Positions 7,838 through 14,059 of a stretch of 14,059 bases of DNA are shown in pieces. Under the pieces are notes generated by a model. It was not told the DNA's origin, did not search any database, and saw only the letters and a list, made by a program, of their open reading frames with translations. The stretch spans positions 1-14,059 of the forward strand of contig CAJUMI010000068.1 in the NCBI GenBank assembly GCA_910587545.1, written 5' to 3'. Positions within the stretch are counted from its first letter, which is position 1; each line of letters opens with the position of its first letter. This DNA is from an uncultured Muribaculaceae bacterium (GTDB lineage Bacteria > Bacteroidota > Bacteroidia > Bacteroidales > Muribaculaceae). The translations under genes were made by a program, and so were the position numbers.

Positions 7838-8070
7838 GCAAACTGAGCGATCATATCACCTCAGTCATACGTTTCTATATCGAGGGATTCCGCGGAATGA
7901 CTATCGGACGTAGTCTGTGGCTGCTGATCATAATCAAACTGTTTATCATGTTTGCGATCCTGAAGCTGTTTTTCTTCCCCGATATGCTCGGCAGCGGCTA
8001 CGACAACGACGAACAGCGGGCGGATGCTGTCCGCCGTGCCCTCACAATCGACAACGTAACAACAAACTAA
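7834..8070 (+). CDS. DUF4492 small membrane protein linked to cytochrome bd
   Basis: A protein of 78 residues. An amphipathic N-terminal helix (ITSVIRFYIEGFRGMTIGR, about 8-26) leads into one membrane segment at about 27-48, which contains two lysines (K35, K44), followed by an acidic soluble tail. This arrangement matches DUF4492, a family found in Bacteroidetes and Campylobacterota next to cydAB. Its ATG overlaps the GH18 stop by 4 bases, which suggests coupled translation, and cydA begins 30 bp after its stop. By analogy with the small subunits CydX/CydH of other bd oxidases it may stabilise or help assemble the oxidase, but that is inference: there is no sequence likeness to CydX. Confidence 0.88.
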   Translation: MSKLSDHITSVIRFYIEGFRGMTIGRSLWLLIIIKLFIMFAILKLFFFPDMLGSGYDNDEQRADAVRRALTIDNVTTN

Positions 8071-8100
8071 ACACAACACAATAAACACAAACATCCAACA

Positions 8101-9666
8101 ATGAACGATCTATTAGGAGTTGTAGACTGGTCAAGGGCGCAGTTCGCCCTCACGGCCATGTACCACTGGTTGTTCGTACCGTTGACGATAGGTCTATCTG
8201 TGATCGTAGCGATTATGGAGAGCATCTATGTGCGCACCGGCGACACCAAGTGGAAGGGTATAACAAAATTCTGGATGACGCTTTTCGGCATTAACTTTGC
8301 ATGCGGAGTCGCAACCGGAATCATTCTCGAATTCGAGTTCGGCACCAACTGGTCGAATTACAGCTGGTTTGTCGGTGACATCTTCGGTGCGCCGCTCGCC
8401 ATAGAGGGCATAGTCGCCTTCTTTATGGAAGCGACCTTCATCGCCGTGATGTTCTTCGGCTGGAACAAGGTCAGCCGCCGCTTCCACCTTACGGCCACCT
8501 GGCTGACGGCCGCGGGTGTGTCGCTGTCGGCTCTCTGGATTCTTGTCGCCAACGCCTGGATGCAGAATCCCGTCGGGATGGTGTTCGACCCAGAGCAGAT
8601 GCGCAACGTCATGGACAATTTCACCGAAGTCGCGTTCAACTCCGTGGCCATGAACAAATTTTTCCACGCCGTTTTCAGCGGATGGGTGCTTGCCGCTGTC
8701 TTTGTGATCGGAGTCAGCAGCTGGCTGCTATGGCGCAAAAGCAATGTCGACGCCGCGCGCAAATCGCTCAGGATCGCATCTTGGTTCGGTCTCGCGGGCA
8801 TGATCATGACGCTATGGACCGGCGACGGTTCGGCCGTAGAAGTCGCGCGTGTGCAGCCGATGAAGCTCGCCGCCATGGAAGGCCTGTATGACGGCAACGT
8901 CGGCCAAAGCCTTGTTGCAGTCGGCTTCGTCAACCCCGACAAGAAGCCGGGTGACAACCTCGAGGCTATCAAAGGTGAGATATCCATCCCCTATGGTCTG
9001 TCCATACTTGCCAATCATGATCCGAATAGTTTCGTACCCGGCATCAATGACCTCATCGAAGGACGCACGATAACCGCCGACGGAGACACAGTCTACGGAG
9101 ACAGCTACGCTGACCGGATAGTCATGGGCAAAGCGGCCCGCGAGGCACTCGCCCGTTATGCCGAAGCAAAATCATCCGGCGACACTGCGGCCATGAGCCG
9201 GGCCATGGACGACGTCATGGCCAACTTCAAATATTTCGGCTACGGCTATCTCGACAGCGCCGAGGAAGCCGTTCCGCCGGTTGCCCTGACATTCTACTCG
9301 TTCCGTGTCATGGTGATGGCAGGCGGCTACCTCTTACTGCTCTTCATCGCTCTGATCTTTATCTGCTACCGCCGTAAAGCCGTGCTCGAAAAACCGTGGC
9401 TCCACTGGCTCGGCATAATCTCCGTACCGGTTGTGTGGATTTGCAGCCAGGCAGGATGGATAGTCGCCGAGGTCGGCCGTCAGCCGTGGGTCATCCAGGA
9501 TCTGATGCCGACGCGCGCCGCCATCTCCGGCATCACCACAGGATCGGTGCAACTCACTTTCTGGATCTTCGCCGTGCTGTTCACTATGCTGCTCGCCGCT
9601 GAGATCAGTATCATGCTGCGCTACATCGGACGCGCATCCCATAAGAATATCGAACAACCCGAATAA
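8101..9666 (+). CDS. cydA: Cytochrome bd ubiquinol/menaquinol oxidase subunit I
   Basis: A polytopic membrane protein of 521 residues, equal in length to E. coli CydA (522). The haem ligands are all present and offset by a constant 3 residues in the first half: H22 (H19 in E. coli), E102 and E110 (E99, E107), H189 (H186). M404 in SFRVM corresponds to M393. The signature GRQPW is at 459-463. Between about residues 240 and 330 lies the periplasmic Q-loop, with KLAAMEGLYD matching the KLAAIE part of the quinol site. Together with CydB it reduces oxygen to water at high affinity, taking electrons from quinol (menaquinol in this group), and generates proton motive force without proton pumping. An A/C-rich spacer with no structure precedes it, so it depends on the upstream promoter. 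Confidence 0.98.
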   Translation: MNDLLGVVDWSRAQFALTAMYHWLFVPLTIGLSVIVAIMESIYVRTGDTKWKGITKFWMTLFGINFACGVATGIILEFEFGTNWSNYSWFVGDIFGAPLAIEGIVAFFMEATFIAVMFFGWNKVSRRFHLTATWLTAAGVSLSALWILVANAWMQNPVGMVFDPEQMRNVMDNFTEVAFNSVAMNKFFHAVFSGWVLAAVFVIGVSSWLLWRKSNVDAARKSLRIASWFGLAGMIMTLWTGDGSAVEVARVQPMKLAAMEGLYDGNVGQSLVAVGFVNPDKKPGDNLEAIKGEISIPYGLSILANHDPNSFVPGINDLIEGRTITADGDTVYGDSYADRIVMGKAAREALARYAEAKSSGDTAAMSRAMDDVMANFKYFGYGYLDSAEEAVPPVALTFYSFRVMVMAGGYLLLLFIALIFICYRRKAVLEKPWLHWLGIISVPVVWICSQAGWIVAEVGRQPWVIQDLMPTRAAISGITTGSVQLTFWIFAVLFTMLLAAEISIMLRYIGRASHKNIEQPE

Positions 9667-9678
9667 TCGCATCAAGTC

Positions 9679-10821
9679 ATGACAGAATTAGAAATTTTTC
9701 AAGCCTACTGGTGGCTGATTATCGCCGTGCTCGGCGCAGCATTGGTGTTTTTGTTATTCGTCCAAGGCGGCCAGTCGATGATCTGTTGCAGCATCGGTGA
9801 CAACAACCGTCAGCTGATCGTCAACTCTTTGGGGCGTAAATGGGAACTGACATTCACGACACTCGTCGTATTTGGAGGAGCGTTCTTCGCGTCCTTTCCC
9901 CTGTTCTACTCTACCAGCTTCGGCGGTGCCTACTGGCTGTGGATGCTCATCCTGCTGAGCTTCGTTCTGCAGGCCGTCAGTTATGAATTCAGACGTAAAA
10001 GAGGAAATCTCTACGGCACACGCACCTACAACCTCTTCCTGACGTTCAACGGCCTTTTCGGTTGCGTCCTGCTCGGCGTGGCTGTCGGCATGCTCTTCTT
10101 CGGCGCAGAGTTTACAGTCACCAAAACCAATATTCTCGATCCCGTTGCACCTGTGATCTCTCAGTGGACCCCGACCCGCGGTCTCGAGGCCATTGCCTGC
10201 TGGAAGAATCTCCTGCTCGGCTTTGCCGTATTCTTCCTGGCCCGCACCCAGGCAGCCCTTTACTTCATCAACAATATCGCTGCCGACAGGGAATTTTCAG
10301 CCCTGCTGCGCAAGAAGGTATTGATCAACGGCCTCGTGTTCGCAGTGCTGTTCGTGGCATTTGTCGCTGTGCTTCTGTTCGCCGACGGAGTCCGTCAGGC
10401 CGCCGACGGCTCTTTTGTTGAAGTTGCCAATATCTATCTCGACAATCTTATGACTATGTGGCCTCTGGCTGTGATCCTGTTGATCGGCACGGTCATGGTG
10501 CTTTACGGCATCTTCCGCTCGGCTCTGTGCGAGGGTTTCACCAAAGGCATATGGTTCAGCGGCATCGGAACAGTGCTCGTCGTAGTCGTGCTGTTCCTTA
10601 TAGCCGGGTACGGGAACACGGCCTACTACCGCTCGCTGATCGATGTCAACAGTTCGCTGACCATCGCCAACAGTTCATCGTCGCGGTTCACGCTCAAAGT
10701 GATGAGCTATGTCTCGATCCTTGTGCCGTTTGTGCTTGCATATATCTGGTATGTATGGCGCAAGATGAACAGTGCACCTCTCACTACCGAGGAACTCGAC
10801 AACGAGTCGCACCAGTATTGA
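9679..10821 (+). CDS. cydB: Cytochrome bd oxidase subunit II, Bacteroidetes type
   Basis: A protein of 380 residues with about eight or nine membrane segments, starting 12 bp after the cydA stop. It is the structural partner of CydA. The N-terminal WWLIIAVLGAALVFLLFVQGGQSM aligns with the start of E. coli CydB, but the DGFDMG motif is QGGQSM, and the GN-x-VWL segment is WELTFTTLV followed by GGAFFASFPLFYS. From memory these changes are shared by Bacteroidetes CydB proteins, so they mark a subgroup and not a defect. The proton path through this subunit must therefore differ in detail from that of E. coli. The gene ends just before a strong hairpin. Confidence 0.96.
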   Translation: MTELEIFQAYWWLIIAVLGAALVFLLFVQGGQSMICCSIGDNNRQLIVNSLGRKWELTFTTLVVFGGAFFASFPLFYSTSFGGAYWLWMLILLSFVLQAVSYEFRRKRGNLYGTRTYNLFLTFNGLFGCVLLGVAVGMLFFGAEFTVTKTNILDPVAPVISQWTPTRGLEAIACWKNLLLGFAVFFLARTQAALYFINNIAADREFSALLRKKVLINGLVFAVLFVAFVAVLLFADGVRQAADGSFVEVANIYLDNLMTMWPLAVILLIGTVMVLYGIFRSALCEGFTKGIWFSGIGTVLVVVVLFLIAGYGNTAYYRSLIDVNSSLTIANSSSSRFTLKVMSYVSILVPFVLAYIWYVWRKMNSAPLTTEELDNESHQY

Positions 10822-10839
10822 CATCGCATCCATAATGAT

Positions 10840-10874
10840 ATTTCGCCGGACCGCAGATCGCGATCCGGCGAAAT
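10840..10874 (+). terminator. Intrinsic terminator of the cyd operon
   Basis: An 11-bp perfect stem, ATTTCGCCGGA (10840-10850) with TCCGGCGAAAT (10864-10874), surrounds a 13-base spacer that contains a further CGC/GCG pairing. The stem is GC-rich at its core and is followed by TATTATATA, a weak U-rich tail. It begins 18 bp after the cydB stop and lies just upstream of the yccF promoter, which separates the two units. Confidence 0.8.
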
Positions 10875-10886
10875 TATTATATACAC

Positions 10887-10917
10887 TTTGCGGTTACGAT
10901 AAAAAGCATTATCTTCG
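10887..10917 (+). promoter_or_regulatory. Promoter of yccF
   Basis: TTTG (10887-10890), a 19-bp spacer, then TATCTTCG (10910-10917). This is the best full match to the Bacteroidetes -33/-7 pattern in the window, with one T-to-C change in the -7 element. Transcription would start near 10923, leaving an untranslated leader of roughly 75 bases before the ATG at 10999. Confidence 0.7.
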
Positions 10918-10998
10918 CAACGTATATGAAACAGAGGATATGAGATATCATTGCAACTAACCTTCAACAATCTATAAATCATATAAATTATACTCGGT

Positions 10999-11367
10999 AT
11001 GAAATTGTTTTTGAATGTAATCTGGCTGGTTTTCGGCGGTATAATGATATCCGTCGAGTATGCGATATCAAGTCTGGTGATGATGCTGACCATTATCGGC
11101 ATACCATTCGGCCTTCAGACATTGAAGCTGGCAATAATGTCGCTATGGCCTTTTGGATCGGAAATTGTAGACGCCGGATGGCCGTCGGGATGTATTGCCG
11201 GCATAATGAATGTAATATGGTGGATATTCGGCGGTTTTGCAATCGCGCTGACCCACTTCTGCTGGGGAATAATATTGAGTATCACGATTATAGGCCTACC
11301 GTTCGGCCTGCAACACTTCAAACTGATGCGCCTTGCCCTCTTCCCTTTCGGCAATTCTGTGAAATAA
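10999..11367 (+). CDS. YccF-family inner-membrane protein with internal duplication
   Basis: A protein of 122 residues consisting almost entirely of two copies of one unit: residues 6-53 align with 71-118 without a gap at a constant offset of 65. Conserved positions include NVIW, FGG, TIIG-x-PFGLQ and PFG in both copies. Each unit holds a hydrophobic hairpin, so four membrane segments are likely. This is the layout of the YccF family (DUF307), an inner-membrane family without an established biochemical function. The first start follows a good promoter, and the preceding operon ends in a terminator, so it is probably transcribed alone. The next unit has its own regulated promoter. Confidence 0.9.
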   Translation: MKLFLNVIWLVFGGIMISVEYAISSLVMMLTIIGIPFGLQTLKLAIMSLWPFGSEIVDAGWPSGCIAGIMNVIWWIFGGFAIALTHFCWGIILSITIIGLPFGLQHFKLMRLALFPFGNSVK

Positions 11368-11387
11368 GCGGAGTATTTTATGGTTTA

Positions 11388-11408
11388 TTAACTATGAAAT
11401 ATAGTTAA
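11388..11408. promoter_or_regulatory. Operator dyad 1 for the BlaI-family repressor
   Basis: TTAACTAT (11388-11395) and ATAGTTAA (11401-11408) are perfect complements around the 5-base spacer GAAAT. The core AACTAT-N5-ATAGTT is repeated once more 19 bp downstream. The half-site ACTA/TAGT resembles the outer part of staphylococcal bla/mec operators (ACTACA/TGTAGT). The location is just upstream of the -33 position of the blaI-type gene. Binding by the neighbouring repressor is inferred. Confidence 0.75.
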
Positions 11409-11425
11409 AACTATAAAATATAGTT
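11409..11425. promoter_or_regulatory. Operator dyad 2 for the BlaI-family repressor
   Basis: AACTAT (11409-11414), spacer AAAAT, ATAGTT (11420-11425). Over 17 bp it differs from dyad 1 at one spacer base. The centres are 19 bp apart, near two helical turns, so two repressor dimers would sit on nearly the same face of the DNA. The dyad ends one base before the -7 element of the promoter and covers the space between -33 and -7. Confidence 0.78.
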
Positions 11426-11426
11426 A

Positions 11427-11434
11427 TATCTTTG
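11427..11434 (+). promoter_or_regulatory. -7 element of the blaI-M56 operon promoter
   Basis: TATCTTTG exactly matches TAnnTTTG. The expected transcript start is near 11440, only about a dozen bases before the ATG at 11452, so the leader is very short. No TTTG is found at -33; that position is taken by the operator dyads. Confidence 0.72.
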
Positions 11435-11451
11435 CTGTAAAATTTTCGATT

Positions 11452-11820
11452 ATGGAAAAACTGACTGCAAAAGAAGAGGAAATCCTCGGATATTTCTGGG
11501 AAAAGGGACCGATGTTCGTAAAAGATATCGTTGAAATGTGTGATGAACCCAAACCGCACTTCAACACGATCTCCACTATTGTCCGCGCTCTCGAAGAGAA
11601 AGGATACGTCGGTCATACCCAACATGGCAAATCATATCAGTATCACGCCATTGTGGCCGAGGAAGATATGGGCAAAAAAACGATGTCATCAATTGTCGGG
11701 CGCTACTTCAAGAACTCATATCTGCGGGTTGTGTCGTCGTTTGTCGAGGATGGCAATATCCCTGTAGAGGATTTAAGAAAGCTGTTGGATGAGGTCGAAC
11801 GTAAAAACATGAAGTCATGA
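11452..11820 (+). CDS. BlaI/MecI-family transcriptional repressor
   Basis: A protein of 122 residues, the usual BlaI length. Residues 1-70 are the winged helix: LTAKEEEILGYFWEKG at the start is the classic family opening, FNTISTIVRALEEKGYV (37-53) holds the recognition helix and FGHTQHGKSYQY-like wing (53-64). Residues 75-120 form the helical dimerisation tail. In staphylococcal BlaI the protease cuts at Asn-Phe in the tail; the equivalent place here reads SSFVED, giving Ser96-Phe97. Members repress their own operon and are inactivated by proteolysis triggered by an M56 membrane protease. The next gene is such a protease and overlaps by 4 bases (ATGA). The twin dyads at 11388-11425 are the likely binding sites. 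No beta-lactamase gene is present, so the regulated function is probably the downstream receptor. Confidence 0.95.
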   Translation: MEKLTAKEEEILGYFWEKGPMFVKDIVEMCDEPKPHFNTISTIVRALEEKGYVGHTQHGKSYQYHAIVAEEDMGKKTMSSIVGRYFKNSYLRVVSSFVEDGNIPVEDLRKLLDEVERKNMKS

Positions 11821-13091
11821 GCGCCGTCTTCGCATATTCATTGGTGGTGTCGGCTGTTCTGTTGTTTTTATATCCGGCGGTTCAACTCACTGTCAGCAAG
11901 AACAACAGTTTTCGGTTTAACCGAGCATTGCTTATATCGGTATTACTTTTGTCATTTACCGTACCTGCCATATTGACATTTGATACTGCTCTATCCAAGT
12001 CCTTGTCTGATACGCTTCCGCAGGTCGGCAAAGTCATGGTCGAATCTGTTGCTTTGCCCGACAATTATGCCGGACAAAGCAACTACGCCCTACCCGTCAT
12101 CCCGATACTGATTGCGGTCTACTATTCAGGCATATTTGCCCTCGTGATGAGATCGGCTTATTCGCTGCTTGTGCTGTCAAGGCTGAAACGCAGTTGCAGA
12201 AAAGAAACTTACGACGGTCACTCTCTATACATCCACAGTGACAGCAGGATTTCGCCGTTCAGCTTCGGCAGGGCAATATTCATCTCCGAAGCTGACAAAG
12301 TGGGAGCCATCGTCAGACACGAGTCGGGACATATCGATGCCAATCATTGGGCTGACATATTCCTTGCAGAAATCAGTTGCATATTATTGTGGTATAATCC
12401 ATTCATTTGGCTGTACAAAAATCTCATCAAAATTAATCATGAGTATGAGGCCGACTCATACGTGATCAATAATGGGGTTGATATATCCGAATATCAGCAT
12501 CTGCTTATTGCAAAAGCATTAGAGCGAAGGGAGATTCATCTGACCAACAGCTTTGCCACCCGAAGCAGCGGCTTCCGCCGACGTGTGCTGTTTATGAGTG
12601 AAGGAAAATCTCCCGAAACAAAGAAACTGCTTGGTCTGTTACTACTACCCTCATTAGCTATTGCGATATTAGCCATCAATCAGCCTTTATCAGCCGGTGT
12701 TTTATCTAAAATCAAGGATTTTCATGTGAGCGCCCAAACGGAGGATGCAAATAATCCACAAACAGAAATACCGCAGGGAGAAATTCCACAGGAGTCAAAA
12801 AAACTATCCACTGCTAAACTTCCTTCGCCGATTGTTGATCAAGCTCCTTTTGCAGAAGTTGTGGAATATGCACTAAAATATGCCCCCGAATTGGATGCTC
12901 CAATAAATGCGAATGTTCGTGTTACGATAAACGAAAAGGGCAAAGTAATTGATACCGAAGTCGACGGTAATTATTCCGATGAATTCAAAATTGTCATCGA
13001 CGATGTCCTGTCAGAACTCAGATTCGAACCTGCTCGCGACAATGGCCGACCGACACAGATTAGAATTGTTCTGCCTGTAAGAAAAAAATAA
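11817..13091 (+). CDS. M56-family (BlaR1-like) membrane metalloprotease with TonB-like C-terminal domain
   Basis: A protein of 424 residues. Membrane segments lie at about 4-22, 36-55 and 93-115, with a further hydrophobic stretch at about 178-198 and another at 271-290. The zinc protease motif HESGH is at 168-172, and HEYEAD at 208-213 supplies the probable third ligand (E209). RRR at about 259-261 sits where BlaR1 proteins are processed after activation, but I cannot confirm a site. After the last membrane segment comes a linker rich in Q, E, N and P (about 300-340), then a domain of roughly 80 residues to the end (VRVTINEKGKVIDTEV, FEPARDNGRPTQIRI) with the pattern of the TonB C-terminal fold. 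A penicillin-binding sensor domain, as in BlaR1, is absent. The likely job is to sense an envelope signal through the periplasmic TonB-like domain and cause cleavage of the BlaI-type repressor. It is translationally coupled to that gene. Confidence 0.93.
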   Translation: MSAVFAYSLVVSAVLLFLYPAVQLTVSKNNSFRFNRALLISVLLLSFTVPAILTFDTALSKSLSDTLPQVGKVMVESVALPDNYAGQSNYALPVIPILIAVYYSGIFALVMRSAYSLLVLSRLKRSCRKETYDGHSLYIHSDSRISPFSFGRAIFISEADKVGAIVRHESGHIDANHWADIFLAEISCILLWYNPFIWLYKNLIKINHEYEADSYVINNGVDISEYQHLLIAKALERREIHLTNSFATRSSGFRRRVLFMSEGKSPETKKLLGLLLLPSLAIAILAINQPLSAGVLSKIKDFHVSAQTEDANNPQTEIPQGEIPQESKKLSTAKLPSPIVDQAPFAEVVEYALKYAPELDAPINANVRVTINEKGKVIDTEVDGNYSDEFKIVIDDVLSELRFEPARDNGRPTQIRIVLPVRKK

Positions 13092-13096
13092 CAACA

Positions 13097-13171
13097 ATGA
13101 TAAATATCTTGTCCAGTCTTGCTGTAAATACAGCAGGCATAGTTTTCACACACTTTCTGCAATCATCATGA
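13097..13171 (+). CDS. Candidate 24-residue ORF coupled to the receptor gene
   Basis: An ATG at 13097 lies 5 bp after the protease stop and opens a frame of 24 codons (MINILSSLAVNTAGIVFTHF...) whose TGA stop at 13169-13171 overlaps the ATG of the receptor gene (ATGA at 13168). The same ATGA overlap joins other gene pairs in this window, so the frame may keep ribosomes moving from the protease to the receptor, or it may be chance. The peptide is mildly hydrophobic and too short to classify. I see no strong ribosome binding site before it. Confidence 0.35.
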   Translation: MINILSSLAVNTAGIVFTHFLQSS

Positions 13172-14059
13172 AGCACATTAACAAGCATATTATCAGCGCA
13201 TTGACTCTAATAACGCTATATAATTCCGCAATAGCTGCACAGATTAGTATAAAAGGAACAGTGAAAACAGTCGACGGCAAAAGCATCGATTTAGCCAATG
13301 TAGTTGTGGCTCGGACCGATTCTACCAAAACTATCCTTGGCTCGACCTTTACAACCGAAAACGGCGACTTTAGTCTGACCGTAAACTGCGACTGCGACAG
13401 TCTTATCCTGAAATCATCAAGCATGGAGATCTCTCCAACAGCGATCAAAATCCCCAACCGTTCCGGTTCATACGACATCGTTGTTGAGCAACGCGCGGTA
13501 GAACTGAGGGAAGTAGTTGTCAAGGCTAAAAAGATTTACTCGCATAGCGACACGATTAACTATAACGTGGCTTCCTTCCTTTCGCAGTCTGATCAATCTG
13601 TTGCCGACGTGTTGCGCAAGATGCCGGGGATAACAGTGTCGGATGCCGGACAGGTTTCGTACCAAGGGAAACCGATCAAGAATTTCTATATCGAGGGACT
13701 CGACCTTATGAAAGGTCACTACGGCATAGCCACCAACAACATTGACCCTAATAATATCGCAACCGTGCAAGTATTGGAGAACCATCAGGATATCAAGGCT
13801 CTCAAAGGTCTGCGTCCGGAGGAACAGGCTTCAATAAATCTCAGACTGAAAGAAGGAGTCAAAGGCGTTTTCAATCTGACTGCCACACTCGGAGGCGGCT
13901 ATGGCGATGATGGGTTGTGGAACAACTCCGCAATAGCAACGTATTTCCGACGCAACAGCCAGTTTCTTGCCACGTACAAAGGCAACAACACCGGAGAGGA
14001 CTTGTCGCAAGAGCTGTATTCCTTCGACAACGATTATTCGCGTACAAACAACATCTCGA
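13168..14059 (+). CDS. TonB-dependent receptor-like outer-membrane protein, N-terminal part
   Basis: The gene is cut by the window end after 297 codons and no stop occurs. A signal peptide (residues 1-23, hydrophobic ALTLITLYNSAIA, cleavage likely at A23 or A24) is followed by a carboxypeptidase-regulatory-like beta-sandwich (about 25-112; GTVKTVDGKSIDLANVVV is the typical opening). Then comes REVVVKAKK (about 114-122), similar to the TonB-box region of Bacteroidetes receptors, and a plug-like domain (about 125-225; DVLRKMPGITV with M152-P153-G154, then KNFYIEGLDL and INLRLKEG). The region after residue 230 begins the barrel. Proteins of this form are outer-membrane beta-barrels for uptake or signalling. 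No SusD partner can be seen inside the window. The neighbouring protease has a TonB-like domain, which could contact this protein's periplasmic face; that is inference. The ATG is chosen because it starts the signal peptide. Confidence 0.88.
   Translation, partial: MKHINKHIISALTLITLYNSAIAAQISIKGTVKTVDGKSIDLANVVVARTDSTKTILGSTFTTENGDFSLTVNCDCDSLILKSSSMEISPTAIKIPNRSGSYDIVVEQRAVELREVVVKAKKIYSHSDTINYNVASFLSQSDQSVADVLRKMPGITVSDAGQVSYQGKPIKNFYIEGLDLMKGHYGIATNNIDPNNIATVQVLENHQDIKALKGLRPEEQASINLRLKEGVKGVFNLTATLGGGYGDDGLWNNSAIATYFRRNSQFLATYKGNNTGEDLSQELYSFDNDYSRTNNIS

Noticed and set aside
8071..8100. A/C-rich spacer before cydA as a separate promoter or riboswitch
   Set aside because: No -7 or -33 element and no base pairing; it looks like an unstructured translation leader.
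11817..13091. Beta-lactam resistance regulator BlaR1
   Set aside because: No penicillin-binding sensor domain is present and no beta-lactamase gene follows; only the protease half is shared with BlaR1.
13168..14059. SusC of a polysaccharide utilisation locus
   Set aside because: No SusD gene or glycan regulator is visible in the window, and the plug sequence fits the general receptor/barrel group better; the missing C-terminal part leaves this open.

Overview
The window looks like chromosomal DNA of a Bacteroidales bacterium. Three things support this: the promoters I can recognise are of the Bacteroidetes type (-7 element TAnnTTTG, in one case with a TTTG -33 element 19 bases upstream), CydB is the Bacteroidetes variant without the DGFDMG motif, and a DUF4492 gene sits directly before cydA. 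A Muribaculaceae-like genus is a reasonable guess from protein style and base composition, but it is only a guess. I see no tRNA, rRNA, CRISPR array or insertion sequence.

Layout. Positions 1-133 hold a hairpin and the leader of a very large tamB (134-4735, + strand), followed by a bcp-type peroxiredoxin (4790-5245). Facing them tail to tail on the minus strand is a two-gene unit: rex (5793-6446) and an unrecognised 177-residue protein (5253-5786). A 239-bp divergent regulatory region (6447-6685) separates rex from a tightly packed plus-strand operon: a secreted GH18-type protein (6686-7837), a small DUF4492 membrane protein that overlaps it by 4 bases, cydA (8101-9666) and cydB (9679-10821). 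A strong hairpin at 10840-10874 ends that operon. A single yccF gene with its own clear promoter follows (10999-11367). The last section (11388-14059) is lower in GC: a pair of near-identical 17-bp operator dyads on a promoter, a BlaI-family repressor, an M56 (BlaR-like) metalloprotease with a TonB-like C-terminal domain in place of a beta-lactam sensor, a 24-codon ORF, and the first 297 codons of a TonB-dependent outer-membrane protein that runs off the window.

How the genes may work together. Rex senses NADH/NAD+ and is a known controller of cytochrome bd genes in other bacteria. Here it is divergent from cydAB, and a degenerate Rex-like half-site overlaps the -7 element of the cyd operon, so redox control of oxygen respiration is the simplest reading. 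The presence of a GH18 protein at the head of the cyd operon is unexplained. In the right-hand cassette, BlaI probably represses its own operon through the twin dyads, the M56 protease probably relieves this by cleavage, and the outer-membrane receptor is the likely target or signal source. This resembles a BlaI/BlaR circuit rewired from antibiotic sensing to an envelope or TonB-linked signal, and is the most interesting system in the window. TamB and Bcp are housekeeping functions: envelope biogenesis and peroxide removal.
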